From Syntrophaceae bacterium UBA6112 (GTDB taxonomy: Bacteria; Desulfobacterota; Syntrophia; Syntrophales; UBA5619): a stretch of DNA of 36,567 bases. The DNA is taken from contig DIWG01000001.1 of assembly GCA_002423465.1 (NCBI GenBank), positions 49,620 through 86,186 of the forward strand, in the 5' to 3' direction. Positions 1-8,337 of the stretch are shown here, in pieces. A model generated the notes under the pieces. The model made no database searches. It was given only the letters and a program-made list of their open reading frames with translations, and had not been told where the DNA came from. A program made the position numbers and the translations under genes. How positions within the stretch are numbered: the first letter of the stretch is position 1; the number at the start of each line of letters is the position of its first letter.

Positions 1-161
1 CGCTCGGCCAGTACGACATCCAGCGGATCGTCGGGGAGAAGATGGGAATCCCGACGCTCATGATCGAGGCGGACATGGTCGACGAGCGGAGCTTCTCCGA
101 GAGCCAGATCGAAACGCGCATCGAGGCCTTTATCGAACTGCTCAAGGAAAAAAATCCATGA
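1..161 (+). CDS. 2-hydroxyacyl-CoA dehydratase family subunit, C-terminal end (partial)
   Basis: The window opens inside a gene; reading codons from base 3 gives 52 residues ending KEKNP and TGA at 159-161. The tail contains GIPTLMIEADMVDERSFSE followed by an amphipathic final helix. This is the usual C-terminus of HgdB/BcrB/BzdN-type subunits of 2-hydroxyacyl-CoA dehydratases and ATP-dependent benzoyl-CoA reductases, Fe-S enzymes of anaerobic amino-acid or aromatic degradation. The family match comes from sequence memory of that ending. The substrate cannot be told from 52 residues, and the Fe-S cysteines lie outside the window. Its stop overlaps the next start (ATGA), so the M20 peptidase gene is probably translationally coupled to it. 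Confidence 0.7.
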   Translation, partial: LGQYDIQRIVGEKMGIPTLMIEADMVDERSFSESQIETRIEAFIELLKEKNP

Positions 162-1297
162 AAATCAATGTTGCGGATGAATTTATCGCGCTGGCCTCCC
201 TGAACAGCCCTTCCCGCCGGGAAGGGCGAGTGGCCGAATATCTGGTCGATCGGCTACGGGAGTTGGGGGTGGCGGCGGTTGTGGATGACTCGGCTTCCCG
301 TTCGGGGAGCGACACGGGCAACGTGATCGCCCGGCTGCCGGGGAACGCCGCAGGTCCCACCGTCCTGCTCTGCGCCCACATGGATACGGTCGGCCCCACG
401 GAGGGGATGGTTCCGGTCGTCCGGGACGGCGTGGTCTATAGCAACGGCGAAACCGTCCTCGGGGCGGACGACAAGGCCGGGATTGCCATCATCCTCGCTG
501 TCCTTGCCGAACTGAAGGACGGCGCCCTTCCGCATGGACCGATCGTGGCGGCCTTCACCGTCCAGGAAGAGGTGGGGCTCTTCGGCGCCAATTACCTGCC
601 CGTGGATTTGAAGGCGGACTTCGGCTATGTCCTCGACGGCGACGGCCCCGTGGGCAACATTGTCCATCGGGCGCCCTCCAAGGTGGACCTCGACTTTACG
701 ATCGAAGGCCTGGCCGCCCATGCCGGGATCTGTCCCGAGGCTGGGGTTAACGCCATCGTTGCCGCGGCCGCGGCCATCGCCCGTTTCCGCTCCGGACGCC
801 TCGACGGGGAGACGACGTCGAACGTGGGTCTCATCCGCGGCGGGAAGGCCCTGAACATCGTCCCGGATCGGGCGGAGGTCGCAGTCGAAGTCCGGAGCAC
901 CGACAAACTGAAACTGGAGAACGAGGTCCGGACGGTCATCAACGCCTTCGAAGAGGCGGCGGCGGCGGCCGGAGCCGGGGTAACCGTTCGGCGGGAGGTT
1001 CCCTTCGAGGCTTTCACCATTGCCGAAACGCATCCCGTCGTGGCGAACGCCTTTCGCGCCGCGCACGCCCTGGGCATCGAATCCCGGCTCTGGACCTCCG
1101 GCGGCGGCATGGATGCCAATGTCTTCAATTTGCGGGGGTTGCCCTGCGTGGGGCTTGGAATCGGCATCGAAGATGCCCATTCGCCGAAGGAGCATATCGC
1201 CGTTGCCCAGATGGAGAAGGGCGTGCGGTTTATCGAGGCGCTGCTCGCGGAAGCGGTCGAGCGGTCATTCAAAACACCTGCTCAGGAGTGCCGATGA
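158..1297 (+). CDS. M20-family zinc metallopeptidase, peptidase T-like
   Basis: A 379-residue cytosolic di-zinc exopeptidase of the M20 family, closest to the PepT-like group by layout. Visible metal-site and catalytic signatures are AHMDTV (His74, Asp76), LGADDKAG (bridging Asp104), VQEEVGLFG (general-base Glu137), VLDGDG (Asp160) and a C-terminal EDAHSPKEHI supplying a late His. The middle part (about 180-290) fits the lid/dimerisation domain. The length matches the family. The start at 158 is preceded by AAGGA about nine bases upstream and overlaps the previous stop by 4 bp. The next gene also overlaps by 4 bp, so it sits in a tight operon. The likely role is release of amino acids from small peptides; relatives acting on N-acyl amino acids cannot be excluded. 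Confidence 0.85.
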   Translation: MKINVADEFIALASLNSPSRREGRVAEYLVDRLRELGVAAVVDDSASRSGSDTGNVIARLPGNAAGPTVLLCAHMDTVGPTEGMVPVVRDGVVYSNGETVLGADDKAGIAIILAVLAELKDGALPHGPIVAAFTVQEEVGLFGANYLPVDLKADFGYVLDGDGPVGNIVHRAPSKVDLDFTIEGLAAHAGICPEAGVNAIVAAAAAIARFRSGRLDGETTSNVGLIRGGKALNIVPDRAEVAVEVRSTDKLKLENEVRTVINAFEEAAAAAGAGVTVRREVPFEAFTIAETHPVVANAFRAAHALGIESRLWTSGGGMDANVFNLRGLPCVGLGIGIEDAHSPKEHIAVAQMEKGVRFIEALLAEAVERSFKTPAQECR

Positions 1298-2706
1298 ATG
1301 ATGAGATCATCAATCTGATCATCGCTCTGATCCGGAATATATCCATCTTCATGATCCTTGCCTATCTCCTGACGAGGATCCCCGTCTTCGGCGATGTCCT
1401 GAACCGCAGGTTTTCGGGGAAAAACCGCGTCTTTCTGGCTCTGCTTTTTGGGCTTGTTTCCATCTACGGGACCATGACCGGAATCGAGATTTTCGGAGGC
1501 ATTGCCAATTTCCGGGATCTCGGGCCCGCCGTCGCCGGTCTTCTGGCGGGTCCTCTGGTCGGAGCGGGCGCCGGTCTCATCGGCGGCATTTACCGTTACC
1601 CCCTGGGGGGAGTGACGGCCCTTCCCTGCGCCCTTGCCCCGGTTATAGCCGGCCTTGCCGGGGGGGGTCTTTTTCTGCTGAAGAAGGGGAAGGAGATCCG
1701 GGTCTGGGAGGCGACCCTCCTGATGATCGGGATGGAGATCCTCCATGCGATGATTAGCCTGATCATCTCCGGCGCCGGGGAGGAGGTCCTGGCCATCATC
1801 CGTGTTGCATTGTTCCCCATGATCGTGGCCAACGGCTGCGGGATGGCCGTCTTTGTCTTCATGATCGACAACCTGGCAGCGGAGCGGCGCAATGAGGCGG
1901 CCAAACAGAGGATCGACAGCGAACTGCGCATCGCCCGGGAAATCCAGATGAGCATGGTTCCCAAACCGCGGCCGTCCGACGCGGAACACTCGGGGGCGGA
2001 TATCCACGCCGTCATGAAACCGGCGAAGGAGGTGGGCGGCGACCTGTACAATTTTTTTCCTCTCGATGCGGGGCGCCTTTGTCTGGCCATCGGGGATGTG
2101 GCCGGCAAGGGAGTGCCGGCGTCGCTGTACATGGCCATTACCCAGAAGCTTATCAAGGCCGAGGCGCGGGAAGGGGTGAGTCCCGCCGATCTCCTGGCAC
2201 GTCTGAACAACGAGTTGTGCGACGGCAACGACACCTTGACCTTCGTGACGCTGTTTCTGGGTTTCTTTGACCGGCGAACCGGGGAGGTCGTCTTCAGCAA
2301 CGCCGGACACAATCCACCTTACCTGGTGCGTCCGGGCGGCGCGGCGATGCTGGAGGTCGCGCCCGCCATGGCCGTCGGGGTGCAGGAAGGCATCCCTTAC
2401 GCCAACCAATCGCTCCAGCTTCAGCCTGGAGAAACCCTTTTCCTATACACCGACGGGGTTACGGAGGCGATGGATGCGCGGGAAAATCTCTATTCGAACG
2501 ATCGCCTGCAGGCAACCCTGAGCGGTCTCCACCATCTGCAACCGGAGGCGATGTGCCGGGAAATCCTCGTCGACATCGCCCGGTTCGTGGGAAAAAACGA
2601 GCAGAGTGACGACATCACGATGCTTGCGTTGCGCTTTGACGGCGGGGAGGTTCAGGGCGGCGGCGCCGAACAGGCAAACCCGGGGAGTGCGAAGGAGGAA
2701 TCTTAA
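1294..2706 (+). CDS. Membrane-anchored SpoIIE/RsbU-type protein phosphatase with LytS-like 5TM sensor
   Basis: A 470-residue protein. Residues about 1-195 form a hydrophobic domain matching the 5TM-5TMR_LYT (LytS/YhcK) family: it has the NFRDLGP motif and then a glycine-rich GPLVGAG...GGIYRYPLGG stretch typical of LytS. A charged linker helix (about 195-225, AEIQMSMVPKP-like entry) leads to a PP2C-type SpoIIE domain (about 225-450). Metal-ligand motifs are visible as GGDLYN, AIGDVAGKG and, near the end, SDDITML. Such phosphatases remove phosphate from a STAS antagonist, and the next gene is one. The ATG at 1294 is preferred over an in-frame GTG at 1288 because AGGAG at 1284-1288 lies five bases upstream of it. 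The 5' overlap is ATGA and the 3' overlap is TAATG. The sensed signal is unknown. Confidence 0.88.
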   Translation: MNDEIINLIIALIRNISIFMILAYLLTRIPVFGDVLNRRFSGKNRVFLALLFGLVSIYGTMTGIEIFGGIANFRDLGPAVAGLLAGPLVGAGAGLIGGIYRYPLGGVTALPCALAPVIAGLAGGGLFLLKKGKEIRVWEATLLMIGMEILHAMISLIISGAGEEVLAIIRVALFPMIVANGCGMAVFVFMIDNLAAERRNEAAKQRIDSELRIAREIQMSMVPKPRPSDAEHSGADIHAVMKPAKEVGGDLYNFFPLDAGRLCLAIGDVAGKGVPASLYMAITQKLIKAEAREGVSPADLLARLNNELCDGNDTLTFVTLFLGFFDRRTGEVVFSNAGHNPPYLVRPGGAAMLEVAPAMAVGVQEGIPYANQSLQLQPGETLFLYTDGVTEAMDARENLYSNDRLQATLSGLHHLQPEAMCREILVDIARFVGKNEQSDDITMLALRFDGGEVQGGGAEQANPGSAKEES

Positions 2707-3038
2707 TGGATATCTGGGAAAACCGGCAAGGGGATGTCGTCATTCTGGCGGTGCACGGCAAGCTCGATGCCTCGACGTCGGTGCTTTTCGAAGCAAAGGT
2801 GCTGCCCCTGTTGGAAAAGGGGGAGAAGAACTTTCTGGTCGATTTTGCCCACCTGGAGTATATCAGCAGCGCAGCCCTCCGGCGCTTGCTGGTGCTGGCC
2901 AAGGGCGCAAATCGGGCCGGCGGCAAGGTGGTCCTCGTCTCCCTGCAAAGTCCTATCCGGGAAATATTCGACATGGCCGGCTTTACCCAGATGTTCCCGA
3001 TGTACGGCTCTTCCGAGGAAGCGCTACGTTCGTTCTGA
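2706..3038 (+). CDS. STAS-domain anti-sigma factor antagonist-like protein (SpoIIAA/RsbV family)
   Basis: A 110-residue single STAS domain. The hallmark is LEYISSAALRRLL, equivalent to the phosphoacceptor loop of SpoIIAA/RsbV (canonical Y-I-D-S-T-G-L), so Ser55 is the predicted phosphorylation site. The C-terminal SPIREIFDMAGFTQMFPMY also follows the family pattern (I...L...G....F...). The gene overlaps the phosphatase stop by one base (TAATG), with AAGGAGG just upstream. This pairing is the classic phosphatase/antagonist half of a partner switch. No separate RsbW kinase or sigma factor gene is adjacent. The next gene is a permease with a HATPase-like tail, which may be the partner. Confidence 0.88.
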   Translation: MDIWENRQGDVVILAVHGKLDASTSVLFEAKVLPLLEKGEKNFLVDFAHLEYISSAALRRLLVLAKGANRAGGKVVLVSLQSPIREIFDMAGFTQMFPMYGSSEEALRSF

Positions 3039-3056
3039 GAAAACCGGGAGAATGTC

Positions 3057-4766
3057 ATGCCTCAAAAACCCTCCAATCTGTTCTTCGGCGTCGATGAAAG
3101 CCCCGGGTGGGGCGCCTTGATCCTGCTGGCCTTCCAGCACATCTCCGTGATGTCCATCGCTTTTATCATTCCGGTCATTATCGTGGATGCCATCGGAGGC
3201 GATCCCTCGGAGGCGCGCGATCTGATCAGCATGGCGATGCTGGCCACGGGGGTGGGCACGATCCTTCAGGGGCTCCACCGGGGTCCCGTCGGTTCCGGCT
3301 ATCTGTGTCCTCTGGTCAACGGCCCGGCCTTTCTCTCCGCGTCGATGCTGGCGGGAAAGTCGGGTGGTCTGAGCCTGATCTTTGGGATGACGGCCGCCGC
3401 GGGCTGTTTCGAGGCCATCTTATCCCGCTTTCTGGTGAGGATGCGCGCCGTTTTCCCCGCCGAGGTCACCGGCACCATCGTGATGATGGTGGGGATCGAG
3501 ATCATTCCCATTGCCGTCCAGAAATTCATGGGGGTCGACAAAACCCATTCCACTGCCGATCCGATGGCCGTTCTGGTCGCCCTCATCACGCTGGTCGCCA
3601 TGGCAGGCTTCAACGTCTGGGGCACGGGAAAGCTCCGCCTCTATTCAGTCCTGTTGGGGATGATCGTCGGTTACGCGTCGGCCTTTTTCGCCGGTGTCCT
3701 GACGCTCCAGCAGATCCGGGCCATGCTCGGGACGCCGCTTTTTTCAGTCCCGGCGATGGGCCATTACGGACTCTCCTTCAGCCCGGCGCTTCTGGTCCCT
3801 TTCCTCGTTGCCGCCCTCTCTTCGGCCCTCAAGACAATGGGGGACGTTACAACTTGCCAGAAGATCAACGACGCTCAGTGGAAAAGGCCCGACATGGTCA
3901 ACATCAGCCGCGGGGTCCTGGCCTGTGCGGCGGGGAACCTCTTCTCCGGTCTTCTGGGCGCCCTGGGCCAGTCCGTATCGTCCAGCAATATCGGCCTCTC
4001 CATCGCCACCGGGGCGACAAGCCGCCGGATCGCCTACAGCACCGGGGCCATCCTGATCCTGCTGGCCTTTTTCCCGAAGATCTCCTCCATCTTTGTCATC
4101 ATGCCGACGCCGATCATGGGGGCCTCGCTGATCTTTGCCGTGAGCTTCATGATCCTCGCCGGCATCCAAATCATCATGTCGCGGATGATCGACTCCCGGA
4201 AGACTTTCGTGATCGGCATTTCCATCATCTTCGGTCTCAGCGTCGATTTTGCGCCGGCACTCTACCGGGAGGTCCATCCCTGGATCCAGCCGGTCGTCTC
4301 CTCATCCCTCTCCCTGGCCACGATCTGCGCGGTTTTCCTGAATCTCTTCTTCCGGATCGGGATCGCCAAATCGGCGACCCTGAAGCTGACGCCGGGGGTG
4401 GATTCGTCGGAGAAAATCTACCAGTTCATGGACCAGCGGGGGCGGCTCTGGGGGGCAAGGGGCGAGGTGATCGGCAAGGCGATGGGGGCGATGAACGAGT
4501 TCTTCGAGGCGGCCGCGGAACATGGCCTTACCCGGGAGCCGATCGCGATGACCGCCCGGTTTGACGAGTTCAACCTCGATGTGGAGATGACCTACCGGGG
4601 AGCGCCGATCGAATTGCCCGCCGTGAGGCCGGACGCCCGGGAAATGTTGAGTAACGACGAGGCGCCCCTGAAACTCGCCGGATACATGATCCGCGGCATG
4701 TCCGACCGGGCCGATATCCAATCCGCCGACGGCCGGACGAGCATCCGGCTCCACTTCGTCCATTAA
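3057..4766 (+). CDS. NCS2 uracil/xanthine permease family transporter with C-terminal HATPase-like domain
   Basis: A 569-residue protein. Residues about 20-435 form a polytopic membrane domain of the nucleobase-cation symporter-2 (SLC23) family. TM1 carries LLAFQHISVMS (the conserved QH), followed by GTILQGL, and SSSNIGLSIATGATSR stands where the NAT N-x-G signature occurs. The TM8 region reads LKTMGDVTTCQK, so the carboxylate often found there seems replaced. Residues about 450-569 are soluble and resemble an RsbW/SpoIIAB-type ATPase fold: MNEFFEAAAEHG resembles the N-box helix LxEAxxNAxxHG with Glu481 kept and the Asn replaced by Ala485. YRGAPIELP and GYMIRGMSDRADIQSADGR resemble the G1 and late strands. 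Nucleotide binding is therefore doubtful. GGGAG at 3046-3050 sets the start. It is last in the phosphatase/STAS operon. Confidence 0.85.
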   Translation: MPQKPSNLFFGVDESPGWGALILLAFQHISVMSIAFIIPVIIVDAIGGDPSEARDLISMAMLATGVGTILQGLHRGPVGSGYLCPLVNGPAFLSASMLAGKSGGLSLIFGMTAAAGCFEAILSRFLVRMRAVFPAEVTGTIVMMVGIEIIPIAVQKFMGVDKTHSTADPMAVLVALITLVAMAGFNVWGTGKLRLYSVLLGMIVGYASAFFAGVLTLQQIRAMLGTPLFSVPAMGHYGLSFSPALLVPFLVAALSSALKTMGDVTTCQKINDAQWKRPDMVNISRGVLACAAGNLFSGLLGALGQSVSSSNIGLSIATGATSRRIAYSTGAILILLAFFPKISSIFVIMPTPIMGASLIFAVSFMILAGIQIIMSRMIDSRKTFVIGISIIFGLSVDFAPALYREVHPWIQPVVSSSLSLATICAVFLNLFFRIGIAKSATLKLTPGVDSSEKIYQFMDQRGRLWGARGEVIGKAMGAMNEFFEAAAEHGLTREPIAMTARFDEFNLDVEMTYRGAPIELPAVRPDAREMLSNDEAPLKLAGYMIRGMSDRADIQSADGRTSIRLHFVH

Positions 4767-4841
4767 CGCAAATCGAATGGAAAGCCGGGAGAGTCATGGT
4801 GAGTGGTTTGTCCCGGGTTTATCGACGGATCGAACTATGAG

Positions 4842-4896
4842 CGGATACTATTTATCCACCTGGGCGCGGCGGTGAATATAAAGTATCCGTTTTTTT
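4842..4896 (+). terminator. Rho-independent terminator after the permease operon
   Basis: An imperfect 19-bp stem: left arm 4842-4860 starts CGGATACT and ends CCACC, right arm 4871-4889 starts GGTG and ends AGTATCCG. There are about three internal mismatches and a 10-nt loop. It is followed directly by a run of seven T (4890-4896). This separates the permease operon from the export operon that follows. Confidence 0.75.
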
Positions 4897-4962
4897 CGGC
4901 AGATAAAAAGGGGAATGGGATTCGATCTTCATGATTTCAGACAGATACGTTTTCTCCGATGC

Positions 4963-4978
4963 TGGCATGCTGTTTGCA
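4963..4978 (+). promoter_or_regulatory. Sigma54 (RpoN) -24/-12 promoter for the TolC-MacAB-like operon
   Basis: TGGCATGCTGTTTGCA fits the consensus TGGCAyG-N4-TTGCA at every conserved position, with GG (4964-4965) and GC (4976-4977) correctly spaced. A start of transcription about 12 nt downstream (near 4989) leaves a 35-nt leader with GGGAG at 5014-5018 before the ATG at 5024. No enhancer-binding protein gene is in the window. Confidence 0.65.
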
Positions 4979-5023
4979 ACCTCTGAGGCAGTAAAGAATC
5001 TTGGGCGGGAGATGGGAGCCGAT

Positions 5024-6301
5024 ATGAAAAGATTTCTTTTGTACCTTGTCTGTTTTGGGGTCTGTTTCGGATTGCTCCTGCCGGTGGCCGGTGCGGAAGA
5101 GCCTGTCCGGACGGGTGAAAGGCTGGATCTTCAGCGCTGCATCGCCATCGCGCTTTCGAGACATCCCGGCATCCAGGCGGCGGACGGCACCCTCCGGGTC
5201 GGTGAAAGCAGAATCGGCCAGGCCCGCTCCGGTTTCTATCCGCAGGTCAACGGATCGGCCGGTTACAGCCGAACGGATCCGACGACATCCAGCAGCCAGG
5301 TTTATGACAGCTACTCCTCCAGCGTCTCGCTGAGCCAGAATCTCTACGACTTCGGCAAGACCGCCACCCAGGTAAAGATTCAGGAGCTCAACCGGGATTC
5401 CTCCCGTTCGGATCTGGACAACATTCGCACTCAGGTGAGCTACGGGGTCAAGCAAGCCTACTTCGGACTTCTCCAGGCCGGGCGGAACCGGGATGTCTCC
5501 CGGGAGACGGTGGGACAGTTCCAGCAGCATCTGGAAAGGGCCAGTGCCTTTTTCGAGGTCGGCACACAGCCGAAATTCGACGTAACCAAGGCCGAGGTTG
5601 ATCTCTCCAACGCGAAACTAAACCTCATCAAAGCCGAAAACGCCTTCCGGCTGGCCCGTGTCGCGCTGAACAACGCCATGGGGCTGCCGGAGGCCCCCGA
5701 TTACGAGGTCGCGGATCAGCTCTCCTCGCAGCGGTTGGCAATCGATCTGGATGAAATTCTCCGGAGGGCCTATGACCGCCGGCCGGACTTGAAGGCGATC
5801 GCCGTGAAGCGAAGATCCCTGGAACAGAGCATCGAACTCGCCCGGAAGGGCTATTATCCGTCGGTTACGGGCAGTGCCGGCTACGGCTGGGGCGGGGGGA
5901 GCTTCCCGCTGGATCAGGGCTGGAGTTTCGGCGCCCAGTTGAACATCCCTTTGTTCAGCGGATTCTCGACGAAATATGAGGTGGCGGAGGCACAGGCCAA
6001 TCTGGAGGTCCTTGCGGCCAATGAGGCCCTGCTCCGGCAGACCATTGATCAGGATGTCAAGCGGGCGTGGCTGAACCTGCAGGAGGCGGCGGACCGGGGC
6101 ACGGCGGCGGAGCTGATTGTCCGTCAGGCCGCGGAAAACCTGGAGCTGGCCAATGGCCGCTACGCCTCGGGGGTGGGCAGCCCTATCGAGGTGACCGATG
6201 CCCTCGTGGCGGCAAGCAATGCAAAATTGGCCCAGATTTCGGCGCTTTACGATTATAAACTGGCGCAGTCCAGCCTGGAGAAGGCGGCGGGAGAGCTATG
6301 A
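5024..6301 (+). CDS. TolC-family outer membrane efflux protein
   Basis: A 425-residue outer-membrane channel with two OEP repeats rich in coiled-coil sequence (about 50-235 and 255-420). The signal peptide is visible as MKRFLLYLVCFGVCFGLLLP, then VAGAEE. The ATG at 5024 is chosen over the longer in-frame start at 4931 for three reasons: GGGAG lies five bases upstream, a signal peptide begins exactly there, and a sigma54 promoter lies inside the longer version. TolC trimers form the outer exit duct of tripartite pumps and type I secretion. The stop overlaps the adaptor start (ATGA at 6298-6301), and the pump ATPase and permease follow. The substrate is unknown. Confidence 0.9.
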   Translation: MKRFLLYLVCFGVCFGLLLPVAGAEEPVRTGERLDLQRCIAIALSRHPGIQAADGTLRVGESRIGQARSGFYPQVNGSAGYSRTDPTTSSSQVYDSYSSSVSLSQNLYDFGKTATQVKIQELNRDSSRSDLDNIRTQVSYGVKQAYFGLLQAGRNRDVSRETVGQFQQHLERASAFFEVGTQPKFDVTKAEVDLSNAKLNLIKAENAFRLARVALNNAMGLPEAPDYEVADQLSSQRLAIDLDEILRRAYDRRPDLKAIAVKRRSLEQSIELARKGYYPSVTGSAGYGWGGGSFPLDQGWSFGAQLNIPLFSGFSTKYEVAEAQANLEVLAANEALLRQTIDQDVKRAWLNLQEAADRGTAAELIVRQAAENLELANGRYASGVGSPIEVTDALVAASNAKLAQISALYDYKLAQSSLEKAAGEL

Positions 6302-7518
6302 AAACGAAGATCTTGGTTGCGGTTGTTTTGGCGGTTGTTCTGGCGCTGGGCGGTTATTACCTCTTGAAGAACAAGCGAAACGAGGTCCAATTCAAGACGG
6401 TGAAGGTCTCCCGGGGGGATCTTCGCGCTACGGTGACCGCCACGGGACAGGTGAGTGCGGTGACGACCGTACTCGTGGGCACCCAGGTTTCGGGAACCAT
6501 CAAGCAGATCTTCGTGGATTACAATTCTCCGGTCAAGAAAGGGCAACTGCTGGCCCAGATCGATTCGGCGCTTTCCGAGGCAAAGGTGGCGCAGACCCGT
6601 GCCAATTTGCAGGCCGCCGTCGCCAACGTGGAGAAGGCACAAGCCACTTTGCAGGATGCCGACCGAACGCTGGAGCGGAACCGGACCCTCTTTGCCCGGA
6701 ATTTCATTGCCAGAAGCGATCTGGATACGGCGGACACCAGCCGGCTCTCTGCGTTGGCCCAGCTGAAGGTGGCGAAGGCGCAGGTGGAGCAGCAGAGGGC
6801 GGCGTTGAACCAGGATGAGACCACCCTGAGCTATACCCGCATCCTCTCGCCGGTGGAAGGGACCGTCATTTCCCGGAACGTGGATATCGGACAAACGGTG
6901 GCCGCAAGCTTCCAGACGCCGACCCTCTTCAGCATCGCCCAGGATCTGACCCGCATGCAGATCGATACCAACGTGGACGAGGCGGACATCGGCAAGCTCA
7001 GGGTCGGGCAGTCCGTCCAGTTTACCGTCGATGCCTACCCGGACAGAACATTTCCCGGAAGGGTAGCGGAGATCCGGAATGCACCCACCACGGTTCAGAA
7101 CGTCGTCACCTATACCGTCGTCGTCAAGGTGGCCAATCCGGAACTGAAGCTGAAACCCGGTATGACGGCCAATGTTTCCATCATCACCGCTTTGGAAAAG
7201 GGCGTTCTGAAGGTCCCGAACGCCGCACTCCGTTTCAAGTGGCAGCCGGCGGGTGACGCGCCCAACCGGGGAAACACGGCGGCGACGGGTGCGAACCGCC
7301 CGCCGCCGCCGCGTGCAACAAACAGAGAGAAGACGCAAGGCGTCTGGATTCTCGAGGGTAAAACCCCCCGCCGGGCATCCCTGACCCTGGGAATCAGCGA
7401 CGGGAATGAAACCGCCATTCTTTCCGGGGAGCTCCAGGAGGGGGATGCGGTGATCATCGAGGCGACGGGGCAGGCGAAAAAGGGCACTTCGCAGAGCGGC
7501 GGTCCGAGGTTCTTCTGA
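6298..7518 (+). CDS. Periplasmic adaptor (membrane fusion) protein, MacA/HlyD family
   Basis: A 406-residue protein with an N-terminal membrane anchor (about residues 5-22) and a lipoyl/biotinyl half-motif QVSGTIKQIFVDYNSPVKKG. An alpha-hairpin coiled coil (about 100-170) follows, then the second lipoyl half (SPVEGTVISRNVDIGQTV) and beta-barrel domains. A proline-rich linker, RPPPPRATNREK near residue 335, is an insertion before the last membrane-proximal domain. The adaptor links the TolC duct to the inner-membrane MacB-like transporter encoded next. The start overlaps the tolC-like stop by 4 bp with GGGAGA upstream. Confidence 0.88.
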   Translation: MKTKILVAVVLAVVLALGGYYLLKNKRNEVQFKTVKVSRGDLRATVTATGQVSAVTTVLVGTQVSGTIKQIFVDYNSPVKKGQLLAQIDSALSEAKVAQTRANLQAAVANVEKAQATLQDADRTLERNRTLFARNFIARSDLDTADTSRLSALAQLKVAKAQVEQQRAALNQDETTLSYTRILSPVEGTVISRNVDIGQTVAASFQTPTLFSIAQDLTRMQIDTNVDEADIGKLRVGQSVQFTVDAYPDRTFPGRVAEIRNAPTTVQNVVTYTVVVKVANPELKLKPGMTANVSIITALEKGVLKVPNAALRFKWQPAGDAPNRGNTAATGANRPPPPRATNREKTQGVWILEGKTPRRASLTLGISDGNETAILSGELQEGDAVIIEATGQAKKGTSQSGGPRFF

Positions 7519-7575
7519 TGATTGCAATGAGCATCGGCATGCGGACAAGGGGAACGTGGAAATCAGGATAGCGAA

Positions 7576-8271
7576 ATGGCATTGATCGAGACGCAACATC
7601 TGACGAAGGTCTACGAACTGGGAGAGAGCACCGTCCGCGCGCTGGACGATGTATCCCTTACGGTGGCGCAGGGGGAATTCATGGCCATCATGGGCCCCTC
7701 GGGCTCCGGCAAGTCCACCTTCATGAACCTGATCGGCTGCCTCGATGTACCGACCGGCGGGCAATACCTGCTGGATGGAATCAATGTCGGCGACCGGGAC
7801 CGGGACGAACTGGCGGAGATCCGCAACAAGAAGATCGGATTTGTGTTTCAGGGGTTCAATCTCCTTCCCCGGACCACCGCCCTGGAGAATGTGGAATTGC
7901 CCATGCTCTATGACGATTGCTCTCCGGGGGAGCGCCGGCAGCGGGCCATGGAAGCCCTGAAGGCGATGGGTCTGGAAGGGCGGGAGCACCACCATCCGAA
8001 CCAGCTTTCCGGCGGTCAGCAGCAGCGGGTGGCGATCGCGCGCGCCCTGGTGAACCGGGCGCCGTTGATTCTGGCCGATGAGCCCACCGGGAATCTCGAT
8101 ACCCGGTCCAGCGTCGAGATCATGGAGCTTGTTGTGAAGCTCAACCGGGAGTCGGGGATCACGATCATCCTCGTGACCCACGAGCCGGACATTGCCGCCT
8201 TCAGCCGGCGAATCATCAAATTCCGGGACGGGGTCGTTGTCAGCGACGAGCCGGTAAACAAGGTGGAATAG
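7576..8271 (+). CDS. ABC transporter ATP-binding protein, MacB/LolD type
   Basis: A 231-residue nucleotide-binding subunit with every motif intact: Walker A GPSGSGKST, Q-loop FVFQGFNLLPRT, signature LSGGQQQRVAIARAL, Walker B LILADEPTGNLD and switch His in VTHEPDI. The length and the FNLLPRTTALENVELPM segment are typical of the MacB/LolD/FtsE class that powers mechanotransmission rather than solute passage through the membrane. In E. coli MacB the ATPase is fused to the permease; here it is a separate gene. The start ATG has AGGA seven bases upstream, 57 bp after the adaptor gene. Confidence 0.92.
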   Translation: MALIETQHLTKVYELGESTVRALDDVSLTVAQGEFMAIMGPSGSGKSTFMNLIGCLDVPTGGQYLLDGINVGDRDRDELAEIRNKKIGFVFQGFNLLPRTTALENVELPMLYDDCSPGERRQRAMEALKAMGLEGREHHHPNQLSGGQQQRVAIARALVNRAPLILADEPTGNLDTRSSVEIMELVVKLNRESGITIILVTHEPDIAAFSRRIIKFRDGVVVSDEPVNKVE

Positions 8272-8337
8272 TCGATTGAAATCAATGATCAAAAGATCCA
8301 GGTGGTCGAAAATGCGGATGATGGGACGGAGGCACGA

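Noticed and set aside
4931..5023. Longer N-terminus for the TolC-like protein
   Set aside because: It would place the sigma54 promoter inside the gene and put 31 non-signal residues before a clear signal peptide.
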